DNA of 12,440 nt from NCBI GenBank assembly GCA_046705545.1, contig JBJKQF010000094.1, forward strand, positions 1-12,440, given 5' to 3'. The stretch comes from JAMCXS01 sp046705545. GTDB lineage: Bacteria > Acidobacteriota > Terriglobia > UBA7540. The notes beneath the pieces are model-generated. The model saw only the letters and a list, made by a program, of their open reading frames with translations, searched no databases and had not been told where the DNA came from. Made by a program: the position numbers and the translations under genes. The first letter of the stretch is position 1. Every line of letters starts with the position of its first letter. Positions 1 to 7,694 of the stretch are shown here, piece by piece.

Positions 1-2433
1 CGGCGCTTTGGGGGGCTCAGCGACGAAGTGCTCAGGCACTATGTTTTTCAACCGGTTCTGGTAGACCAGTTTGTGTCGGTCGGGAAACCGTATCTTCGCG
101 TGGCGGACTTTCAACTGCAATCATTACGGCAAGCGAATGAGACCCAAGCCGTTTTTGAGTTGAAAAGCGCTTCCCAACCGGTCCGTGTCTTCGCTCACTT
201 TGAATTGGAAGGCCCAACGCGGCGCAAGTGGTTGGAAATTACCAATGAGGGTTCCAAAGGAATGCTTTTGCTGGACGTTCAGCTTGATTCCCTCACCGTA
301 GGCAAGCCGACTTCCGAAGGTGGCCAGGGTGAACCCGTGTTGGTCAACGATGAAGCGTTTTGTGCGATTGAGCATCCCGCCGGGATTAATCAGGGTGGTG
401 AGGGGCGGGTCAGGCTGTTGCACTTTCCCGGCCGGCTTCTGAAACCCGGTGAAACGACCCGCAGTTACACCTCCCTGGCAAGTGTCGCAAAGCCGGGCGA
501 GGCTCTCGATCATTTCCTTTCCTATATCCAGGAACGTAGCCCGCGAAAACAGAAAGCCATAGCCACCTATGACCCTTTTGGAATCAACAACCAGTGGGGC
601 GGCTGCCCCACGCTGAATGACGTGGAGATGCTAAATGGACTCGACCGCCTTGAGAAGTGGCAGGCCAAGGGGGTTCGTTTTGATTATTACGTTCCCGATA
701 CGGGATGGCTGGACCACGCTTCCGACCTGAGACGTTTTGCTCCTCAGTGTTTCCCGAACGGGCCTGCGAAAATCGTGGAGCGTGTTAAGGCCCTGGGCAT
801 GAAGTTTGGCCTCTGGTTCGCAACCAGTTGGGGAGCGGCCTCCTGCAGCGACTATCCTCCGGTGTGGGCCAGCCAGGTTCCTGAACCCGGGGGACCTTCG
901 GAGCCCGGGCCCCCTCCTCACGTTTATCGGAATGGCTACCAGACGGGCGGCGGGCCGGCTGCAAATCTCTGCGTGGCTTCTGAACCTTATTTCGGAATTC
1001 TACAGAGCGCCATCCTTTACCACATCCGCGAGAACAGCCTCAAGTTTTTCAAATTGGATGGAGGCAGTTATTACTGCAATAGCATCCATCATGAACACCT
1101 GCCGGGAAAATATTCCGTGGAGGCAATGTACGACCGGCTTCTGGAGATCGTGGCAAACGCGAGAAAGGCTGCTCCCGACATTTATGTCATGTGGTATTGG
1201 GGAGTGCGTTCGCCGTTCTTCGCGCTGCACGGCGATTCCATCTTTGAATCGGGACTTTACATGGAAGGATCAGGCACCAGCTGGTTCCCGACCCTCTACT
1301 ACCGCGACTCGGTGACCTTGAATCTGGATCAGAGCACGCGCTTTGTAAAGACCATTCCACCTATTAATAAAGACAGCTTGGGTGTGTGGCTCGCGGACAC
1401 GCGCTGGGGAAACTTTATGGGCAACCGGCGCTGGAAAGAAGCCTTGATCATGGACCTCGGGCGCGGGAATCTTATCTTTCCACAGCTTTGGGGAGACCTC
1501 TACCTGTTGGATGATCAAGATGTCCTTTTTCTGGGCGAGATGTCTTCTCTGGTCAGGAAGAATGAGTCGCTGTTCCTGCGGCGGAAGAATGTTCTGGGTG
1601 ACCCGTGGAAGAATGAAATTTATGGATACGCCAACTTTCAAGGGGAACGAGGGTTTTTGTTCATCAACAACGTTCATTTTGAGTCTCGGAAAGCGGTGTT
1701 TGATCTTGGGCCTGAGATTGGGCTCGAAGCTCGGCCCGGCACAAGGATTCGCATCACCTCGCATTTCCCCGAGCACAGACAACTCGCTGGCCGGAACGGC
1801 TCGCAATTCAAAGCCGGAGACCGCATGGAAATTTGGATACGGCCTTTTGAAGTTCTGATGCTGGAGATTGCGCCGGAGGCGGCAAAGTCTAAAACACTAT
1901 CCATTCGCCGCGTGGATTCTGAAGAAGACGCTGCCCTGGGAGTTCCGCTGGCCTTGCGGCGGATTCACCAGGCCGCTTGGATGGAAATGCAGTTTGCAGA
2001 GGCGGCACGTTTTGAGAAAGAAGGGAAACAAAAGAGGGAACTCGCTTTTTCCGGACGGCTTCCTGCCTTCGAGGGCGGAGAGTCTATTCTGGCGATTCCC
2101 ATTCGCTTGCGGCGCGGGGAAGTTGAGTGGCGGTATTCTCCCGCGGTGGTTGAGATCGTGCAGGTCGTGGCGCGAATTGGCGAACAGAAGGTTCAACTCA
2201 TTCCTGTTCCTAGCGCGCGGCAGTATGGCAATACCCAACTTGCGGGCTGTTCTTGGGTGTTGTACAAGGTGCGCCTGGGGCCTGAGTGGTCCGGTGCGCA
2301 GCTGGAGTTTGTGGTGCACGCCTATTTGCCTGAGGATGTGGAGCCGCAGGTTGAGGCCTGGGTGGTGAAGCAATGGTGGCAAGAGAGCACCCAGCCGTTA
2401 GGCGATGGCTACTACGCCGACGAACCTTCGTGA
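1..2433 (+). CDS. Glycoside hydrolase, clan GH-D / GH36 alpha-galactosidase-like (5' partial)
   Basis: The frame is open to the left window edge, so the true start lies upstream; residues here are counted from an in-frame GTG at 28, which has no convincing ribosome site. Residues 1-170 look like the beta-sandwich N-terminal domain of GH36 enzymes. A TIM barrel follows at about 178-450: NNQWGGCPTLNDVEM (187-201), the DTGW motif (224-227), a G-M-K-F-G-L-W strand (257-263) and KLDGG (342-346), where D344 sits where clan GH-D enzymes carry the nucleophile. D403 or E407 in HGDSIFESG is a candidate acid/base. A beta domain at about 540-615 and a further beta-rich domain at 630-801 follow. The probable role is hydrolysis of alpha-galactosides or a related exo-glycosidic reaction. 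Clan assignment is fairly secure; substrate is not. Export cannot be judged because the N-terminus is missing. Confidence 0.8.
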   Translation, partial: RRFGGLSDEVLRHYVFQPVLVDQFVSVGKPYLRVADFQLQSLRQANETQAVFELKSASQPVRVFAHFELEGPTRRKWLEITNEGSKGMLLLDVQLDSLTVGKPTSEGGQGEPVLVNDEAFCAIEHPAGINQGGEGRVRLLHFPGRLLKPGETTRSYTSLASVAKPGEALDHFLSYIQERSPRKQKAIATYDPFGINNQWGGCPTLNDVEMLNGLDRLEKWQAKGVRFDYYVPDTGWLDHASDLRRFAPQCFPNGPAKIVERVKALGMKFGLWFATSWGAASCSDYPPVWASQVPEPGGPSEPGPPPHVYRNGYQTGGGPAANLCVASEPYFGILQSAILYHIRENSLKFFKLDGGSYYCNSIHHEHLPGKYSVEAMYDRLLEIVANARKAAPDIYVMWYWGVRSPFFALHGDSIFESGLYMEGSGTSWFPTLYYRDSVTLNLDQSTRFVKTIPPINKDSLGVWLADTRWGNFMGNRRWKEALIMDLGRGNLIFPQLWGDLYLLDDQDVLFLGEMSSLVRKNESLFLRRKNVLGDPWKNEIYGYANFQGERGFLFINNVHFESRKAVFDLGPEIGLEARPGTRIRITSHFPEHRQLAGRNGSQFKAGDRMEIWIRPFEVLMLEIAPEAAKSKTLSIRRVDSEEDAALGVPLALRRIHQAAWMEMQFAEAARFEKEGKQKRELAFSGRLPAFEGGESILAIPIRLRRGEVEWRYSPAVVEIVQVVARIGEQKVQLIPVPSARQYGNTQLAGCSWVLYKVRLGPEWSGAQLEFVVHAYLPEDVEPQVEAWVVKQWWQESTQPLGDGYYADEPS

Positions 2434-2721
2434 CGACTGAGGGCTGGCCGGGTAAATTTTACCCAATGTGCCATTTTGACACACATTTTGAAGAAGCAAC
2501 TTTTGACGTTTTCTTAACTAGCTGATAGTAATAGGCTTAATTGGATTTTGAGCTGCTCATCCAAAATCCCACGCGTCCCATTTGGGGAGCTAAGTCGCTA
2601 TAATTAGCCAATTAAGATGGCCTAGATGGTGTGGGCGATATCGTTTTCTACGCGGATTCCTATGGCATTTCTAAACCCTTCCTGCCGAACTACGTATTCG
2701 CCCCCATCGCCCCCCAGGCGC
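2434..2721. other. AT-richer spacer between convergent genes
   Basis: This 288-bp stretch separates two genes that end facing each other. It is visibly richer in A and T than its flanks. It holds three TTTTGA words within 2471-2509, an inverted repeat GGATTTTG (2543-2550) / CAAAATCC (2562-2569) with an 11-base loop, and a TATAAT at 2599-2604 without a matching -35. From 2616 an open frame with coding-like residues runs to TAA at 2733-2735, slightly overlapping the end of the next gene; its only start is GTG 2631. No RNA gene or clear terminator is visible. Confidence 0.5.
2450..2464 (+). terminator. Short palindrome after the GH36-like gene, possible weak terminator
   Basis: Bases 2450-2464 read GGGTAAATTTTACCC, a near-perfect palindrome starting 17 bases after the stop codon. 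A realistic hairpin has a stem of about 5 bp with a 5-base AT loop. No T-run follows, so this is not a canonical intrinsic terminator. Confidence 0.2.
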
Positions 2722-5700
2722 CTACTGGACGGTAAGCGTCAGTGTGGTTTGGTGAGTCAGGCTACCTGCTGTGCCTGTTACGGTCAAGGTATAGGTCCCC
2801 GTGGGCGTACCGGGGTTACTTGTGCTACCGCTGCTCCCGCTTCCGGCGCTGCTGAATCCACCCCCTCCGCCACAACTCAAGGCCAGTGTGGCCAAGAGAA
2901 TCGCCCCCGCCAGGAACGATGCGCGTCCCCGCCGCTTGAAGGCCAAAGCGATTGAAGCCATCAGTAGCAGTGCTACCCACCAATCATAGGCGGCAAGCCC
3001 TCCGGGTGCAGGAGGCGCGCCCTGGGTGCCCGGTGGCACCAGCGTCGCCGCGGCGGTGCCTACTGTCACCTTAACGTTCTGCGCATTGGTTCCGTCTAAC
3101 GTTACCTGGTTGGGCAGGAATGAGCAGAAAGAGTGCGCAGGCAAGCCATTGCAGGCCAGCGAAATGGCTTGGCTGAATCCTGCAACGGGGGTCAGGGTTA
3201 GGGAATAGGTTGCCGAGCTCCCCGCGGTCACGGTGGCCGACGAGGAACTCCCGGTGGCAAGAGACAAACCAAAGTCGTCGCCATTTCCTTGAAGTGGAAG
3301 GGTTTGTGGACTTCCGGGGGCGTTGTCGGCATAGGTTATGGTTGCGGTGCGCAAGCCTAGCGCGGAGGGCGTAAAGGTCACCATGATGGCGCACTTCGCA
3401 TTAGGAGCTAGTGTTATCGGGGAGGTGCAGGTTGTACCGGTATTGATGATCGCGAAGTCGCTGGCGTTTGGACCCGAAATACTGTAACTGCTCAGCGTCA
3501 GGTTGGCGTTGCCAAGGTTGGCCAAGCCTAAGTCCTGCGCGCTGCTTGTAGTATGCACCCCCTGGTTAGGGAAGTAGTTATTGCCCTGAAAAGAGACCGT
3601 TGGACTGATTCCTGAGCCCGTAAACGAAATCGTCTGCCGGAAGCCCAGGGCGCTGTCGCTGACGTCCATGTACATCGAAATTCCACCGGCATAGGACGGC
3701 GTAAAGCTGAAGGTGAAGGTGCAACTCGCCCCCGTGGCGAGGCTGGCCGGAGACAAGGGGCAGTTGTTCGTTTGCGTGAGGGACCCGTTCGCATCGCCGT
3801 AAAAACCAAAGTTGCTCATAATGTACAGGGGCAGGTCGCCCGAATTGGTCAAAGTCATGGTTCGATTCGCTGTCTGGCCCGCGTCAACGGTCCCGAAGTT
3901 GATGCTGGTGGTAGAAAAGGTGACGGCGCCGCTGTATGCTTTCCCAGAGACGTATCCGAACCCCGGCGAGTTATTGAACGCATCGTCTTGAATCTCCAGG
4001 CCGGGTGCAGCTCCGAACTGCCCCCAGACGGTCGGTGCGAAGACGTAAGTGATGGCGCAACTCCCGCCAGGAGAAAGTGTTGAAGGAGACAGTGGGCAGT
4101 TATTGGACTCCGTAAAGGGCGGCCCAAGGCTGTCGGCGATCGACGTGATGGTGAGGTTTGCTGTTCCAGTATTCGTAAGCGTCGTACCCAGAGTCGTGCT
4201 GGTCCCGACTTTATGGGTTCCGAAGTCTATATAACTGGGTGAGAAGGTTGCTAGCGGAGCGATGCCGGTGCCGGTCAGCACGATGGCCTGCGGGCTGTCG
4301 TCGGCGGTATCCGTAATTGTGACCTGCTGAGCGATAGGTCCCATCCCGGTGGGCGAAAACGTTACGCTAATTGGGCAACTGGCTCCGCCCGCTAGGGTGG
4401 AAGGTGCCATGGGGCAGTTGCTGGTGCTACCAAACGCGTACGGGGCCGAGATGCTGCTTATGGTCAATGGTGCACTACTAGCATTAGCCAAGGTTACACT
4501 CTGCGCAGAACTGGTGGTCCCTGCGAGCTGGTTTCCGAACGACAGGCTGGACGGCGAAAGGCTGACGGCGCCGCTGTAGCCGCTGCCCGAAAGATTGATG
4601 GCCTGGGGGCTGCCGCTCGCGGCGTTGTCGTTGATGGTGACAGTTCCGGTGTGGGAACCCAAGGCGGCCGGGGTGAAGGTCACGCTGATGGTGCAGTTCG
4701 CCCCTGCCGCCAGACTCGTGCCGCAGGTCTGGGTTTCCGCAAAGCCGCTGCTAGCTGCCACGCTGCTGATGCTGAGCGCTGTGCTGCTGTTATTGGTCAA
4801 TGTGACGGTTTGGGCGGAACTGGTGGTTCCAACCTGCTGGGGTGGAAAATCGAGCGTGGGCGTGGAGAGAACGGCGGTGGGCCCGACCGGTGAGGGCAGT
4901 TGGATCTGCCAGGCGCTGCGGCCGTAGGAAGCGGCACGCAAGAGGCGCGTGGAGTGCTGAAGCTTCAGACCCAAAACCGCCACGCTGGGCAACCCAATGC
5001 CCAGGGGCGCCCAGGTGCTGCCGCTGTCCGTTGTATCAAAAACGCCGATATCGGTGGCAATGTAGAGCGTGCCGGGAATGTCCGGGTCCACCACGATGTT
5101 GTTGACTGGGATATTGGGCAAATTGCCGCTGATGTCTGTCCAGGTAGTGCCCTCATTCGAAGTCTCGAAGACATGGCCGAGGGTGTCGCCGTTGAATCCC
5201 GAATAGCCCGAGAAAACCGCGAATGCCTTCTGCGCGTTTGTGGGGTCCACCGCAATGGCTGTCACGGAGCGTTTCGGCGTGCCGTTGGTGATATCAAGAC
5301 AACATGATCCTGCATCGGCACTCGTGGTTACGTACAACCAGCCGTCTGCCGTGCCCACATAAACCGTGTTGGAATCGCTGGGCGCCACGGCGATCGTTGA
5401 AATGCCGGAGAGGGGGCCTGGGCTGCCGGAGCCCAAGCCACTGGAAATCGGTTTCCAGGAATTCGCACCATTCGTTGTTTGGTAGAGGGTGTTGGTTCCG
5501 AAGTAGAGGATGTTCGGGTTCGTGGGATCCATGGTTAAAGGGGGAATGAAGTCGCCGTCATTAGAACCGTTGATGCCGCTGTCGGCCGCGGTCACGGTGG
5601 GCGGATTGGCGGTCAGCTTGAAGAGGAAGTGGAGAGGGGTTCCATCCGAGGCTGTGTTTGGCGGAACATAGGCGCAGCCAACGTAGAGGGTGTTCAAATC

Positions 5701-7416
5701 ACTGTAGTCGTAGGCCGTCTGGCCGCCGTCGCCGCAGCCTAGGAAGTCCCATTGGAGACTGCCGCTATATTGCTGAATGCCGTTGTCTTGCGACCCGGCA
5801 AAAGCTAGGTTTGGAGTGGTGGGGTCCATGGACATGCCGGGGTAGAATTGGGTGAGAGACAAAGGCTGGTTGAGATCATTCCAATCGCTGGCCCCGCTGC
5901 TGCTGAGGGAAGAACTCCACACGCCGCCATCGTTACCTACATACATCTTGCTGCCATCCTTTGAGAAAGCGATGGCGTGCATGTCGGGATGGATGGCGTT
6001 GCCGCTCGCGTCCGTGGTGATGTCCGTCCAGGTTGTTCCTCCATCAAGGGAGAGATAGAGCGTGCCGGAGTAGCCCGTAGAGGATTCAGCGGCCGAGCCT
6101 CCCAGGAAAACGATGTTGGGGTTGTTGGGGGCGACGGCTACCACATTGTCAAAATAACATTGCGCTTCGGAAGGCTGGGGACTGCAATATTGCGGCGCAC
6201 TGGTCAATTGCGTCCAGGAGCCACCGCCGTTGGTTGTTTTGTACACGCCTAGCAGGGAGGTACTGCCGCTGGAGGCGCTGGCCGCGCCGGCGTAAAGCGT
6301 GGCGGGACTGGAAGGTGCGATCGCGAGGCTGATCCTCGCCGCGCCGGCGCCCGGGAAAGCCGTAGTTCCGGAGCCGTTGTCCTGCGTCCAAGTTGATCCG
6401 GCATTGGTGGATTTCCAGATACCGTCCAGAGTATTGCTGGTGGAGCTTCCGACTGCCGCGTAAACGTTGTTGCCGTTGGTGGGGTCGAAGAGCAAGCTCG
6501 TAACCAGGTAGGGAGAAAGAGGTGATCCTAGAACCTCCGTCCAACTTGAGCCCCCATTGGTCGAGCGATAGACTCCCGAGTTGAAGCTGCAATTATAGTA
6601 GGCGGCCGCCAGGATGATCTGGCTGTTTGAGGGATCGACAGCGATCGAGCCGACGTAAGCGCCGCCGCAATAGGGAGAGGTACTGCCGAAAATCCCTGTA
6701 AACGGGCCTTTCAATTGGATCCAGCTTGCACCGCCGTCAGTGGATTTGAGAATGCCCGCGCCCGCGTAGTTGTTGAGAGCGAAATCCTCTTCTCCAGTAC
6801 CAACGTAAATGGTTTGCGGGTTCTCAGGGTCGAGGGCGATGGAGCCTACGGCCAGCGAGGGCTGCTGGTCGGTGAGCGGAGTCCAGCTTGACCCGCCGTC
6901 CGTGGTCTTCCATATGCCGCCTTCCGCCCCACCCAAGTAGACCACATTGGAATTGGTCGGATCGACCGCCAAAGCAGTGACCCGGCCGGAAACAGGATTG
7001 AACGCAAAGGGTGTGCTGGTGGGCTGCGGCCCCATGAGCGACCATGCGGCGGAGGAAAGCGTTGCGGCCTGCGTTGTGCTGAAAGTGGTGGAAAGGGTGC
7101 TGCCCGCCTGCTGTTGCAGTTTTTGGTTCCGGGAGCGCTGGGCCGTCTGCATCACGCGCAACTGCTCGAGTGCTTTCATCCGCATGCCAGGAGGGATGTG
7201 CTTTTGCGGATAGGCGCGCTGCTGGTAGAACCACTCTTGGCGCTGGCGGATGCTTTCGGCCGAATCGGAGGCAGGAATGGACTTCCACTTCTGCGCGAAC
7301 AAGATTGGAGAGTACAGAAAAGTACTGGTAATAAAGCAGATGACAACAAGATGCGTTAAAGGGATTCGATGTAGAGTGTTGGAAGATGGAAAAGGGTCAT
7401 CCTGTTTTCCGCTCAT
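2722..7416 (-). CDS. Very large exported protein: Asp-box/sortilin-type propeller plus five ASH (choice-of-anchor D) modules
   Basis: 1564 residues. A basic/hydrophobic N-terminus (TM about 20-40) is a signal peptide or anchor ending near LFAQ. A charged segment (51-95) contains FYQQRAYPQKHIPPGMR. Residues 130-835 form beta-propeller repeats with nine Asp boxes of the S/T-x-D/N-x-G-x-x-W type, starting near 171, 225, 285, 336, 394, 456, 647, 752 and 795, alternating with VDPTN..VYxG strands, as in VPS10/sortilin and BNR proteins. Five ASH-type Ig modules follow (about 848-947, 951-1052, 1056-1160, 1162-1270, 1272-1378), each with one Cys pair, suggesting disulfides outside the cytoplasm. After another Ig-like module (1381-1460) come hydrophobic helices (about 1478-1493, 1500-1514) split by KRRGR, then SCGGGGG and a short beta tail. 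AGGAAGGA lies 9 bases before the ATG. No catalytic site is recognised; a surface binding or adhesion role is inferred. Confidence 0.9.
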   Translation of the reverse strand: MSGKQDDPFPSSNTLHRIPLTHLVVICFITSTFLYSPILFAQKWKSIPASDSAESIRQRQEWFYQQRAYPQKHIPPGMRMKALEQLRVMQTAQRSRNQKLQQQAGSTLSTTFSTTQAATLSSAAWSLMGPQPTSTPFAFNPVSGRVTALAVDPTNSNVVYLGGAEGGIWKTTDGGSSWTPLTDQQPSLAVGSIALDPENPQTIYVGTGEEDFALNNYAGAGILKSTDGGASWIQLKGPFTGIFGSTSPYCGGAYVGSIAVDPSNSQIILAAAYYNCSFNSGVYRSTNGGSSWTEVLGSPLSPYLVTSLLFDPTNGNNVYAAVGSSTSNTLDGIWKSTNAGSTWTQDNGSGTTAFPGAGAARISLAIAPSSPATLYAGAASASSGSTSLLGVYKTTNGGGSWTQLTSAPQYCSPQPSEAQCYFDNVVAVAPNNPNIVFLGGSAAESSTGYSGTLYLSLDGGTTWTDITTDASGNAIHPDMHAIAFSKDGSKMYVGNDGGVWSSSLSSSGASDWNDLNQPLSLTQFYPGMSMDPTTPNLAFAGSQDNGIQQYSGSLQWDFLGCGDGGQTAYDYSDLNTLYVGCAYVPPNTASDGTPLHFLFKLTANPPTVTAADSGINGSNDGDFIPPLTMDPTNPNILYFGTNTLYQTTNGANSWKPISSGLGSGSPGPLSGISTIAVAPSDSNTVYVGTADGWLYVTTSADAGSCCLDITNGTPKRSVTAIAVDPTNAQKAFAVFSGYSGFNGDTLGHVFETSNEGTTWTDISGNLPNIPVNNIVVDPDIPGTLYIATDIGVFDTTDSGSTWAPLGIGLPSVAVLGLKLQHSTRLLRAASYGRSAWQIQLPSPVGPTAVLSTPTLDFPPQQVGTTSSAQTVTLTNNSSTALSISSVAASSGFAETQTCGTSLAAGANCTISVTFTPAALGSHTGTVTINDNAASGSPQAINLSGSGYSGAVSLSPSSLSFGNQLAGTTSSAQSVTLANASSAPLTISSISAPYAFGSTSNCPMAPSTLAGGASCPISVTFSPTGMGPIAQQVTITDTADDSPQAIVLTGTGIAPLATFSPSYIDFGTHKVGTSTTLGTTLTNTGTANLTITSIADSLGPPFTESNNCPLSPSTLSPGGSCAITYVFAPTVWGQFGAAPGLEIQDDAFNNSPGFGYVSGKAYSGAVTFSTTSINFGTVDAGQTANRTMTLTNSGDLPLYIMSNFGFYGDANGSLTQTNNCPLSPASLATGASCTFTFSFTPSYAGGISMYMDVSDSALGFRQTISFTGSGISPTVSFQGNNYFPNQGVHTTSSAQDLGLANLGNANLTLSSYSISGPNASDFAIINTGTTCTSPITLAPNAKCAIMVTFTPSALGLRTATITYADNAPGSPQTLPLQGNGDDFGLSLATGSSSSATVTAGSSATYSLTLTPVAGFSQAISLACNGLPAHSFCSFLPNQVTLDGTNAQNVKVTVGTAAATLVPPGTQGAPPAPGGLAAYDWWVALLLMASIALAFKRRGRASFLAGAILLATLALSCGGGGGFSSAGSGSSGSTSNPGTPTGTYTLTVTGTAGSLTHQTTLTLTVQ

Positions 7417-7425
7417 CCTGGGCCG

Positions 7426-7433
7426 TCCTTCCT
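7426..7433 (-). promoter_or_regulatory. Ribosome binding site of the propeller/ASH gene
   Basis: On the minus strand the sequence reads AGGAAGGA with 9 bases to the ATG at 7416-7414. This strong Shine-Dalgarno match fixes the start of the long gene. Confidence 0.75.
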
Positions 7434-7501
7434 AGTGGGTCATCGTACGCGGCTCCTTGCGGTCGAGCTTTGGCCGAATCATTACTCCTGCGAGGTTTAC
7501 T

Positions 7502-7530
7502 TTTATGCCATACCGTGAATAGTGGGTCAA
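7502..7530 (-). promoter_or_regulatory. Candidate sigma-70-type promoter for the propeller/ASH gene
   Basis: Read on the minus strand: TTGACC (7530-7525), a 17-base spacer, then CATAAA (7507-7502), preceded by TG-N as in an extended -10. The -35 matches the consensus at five of six positions and the -10 at four of six. The -10 lies about 86 bases before the start codon, implying a leader of about 80 bases. A ten-base word, TAGTGGGTCA, occurs at 7520-7529 overlapping the -35 and again at 7433-7442 next to the ribosome site. Confidence 0.45.
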
Positions 7531-7677
7531 GGGGAAATCTACCGGACTAGCCTCAGCGGTTCTGGTGTACGGACGGGCCTTTCGACGTGGACATTGTCCG
7601 AGCCTATGGGTTCCGGCGAGGCAAAAGTCCGTGTTGTGGCAACTCGCTTTTGGTAAACTCCAGCCAAAGGAATTTAC

Positions 7678-7686
7678 AAAGGAGGG
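7678..7686 (+). promoter_or_regulatory. Ribosome binding site that decides the start of the Tat-exported GH-like gene
   Basis: AAAGGAGGG lies 8 bases before ATG 7695. The frame is open further upstream to a GTG at 7587, but that codon has no ribosome site, and starting there would bury the twin-arginine signal behind 36 extra residues. The start at 7695 is therefore preferred. Confidence 0.85.
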
Positions 7687-7694
7687 TCCGTCAC

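Noticed and set aside
7587..7694. Longer N-terminus of the Tat-exported GH-like protein from GTG 7587
   Set aside because: No ribosome site precedes it, the strong AAAGGAGGG sits before ATG 7695, and the 36 extra residues would bury the twin-arginine signal.
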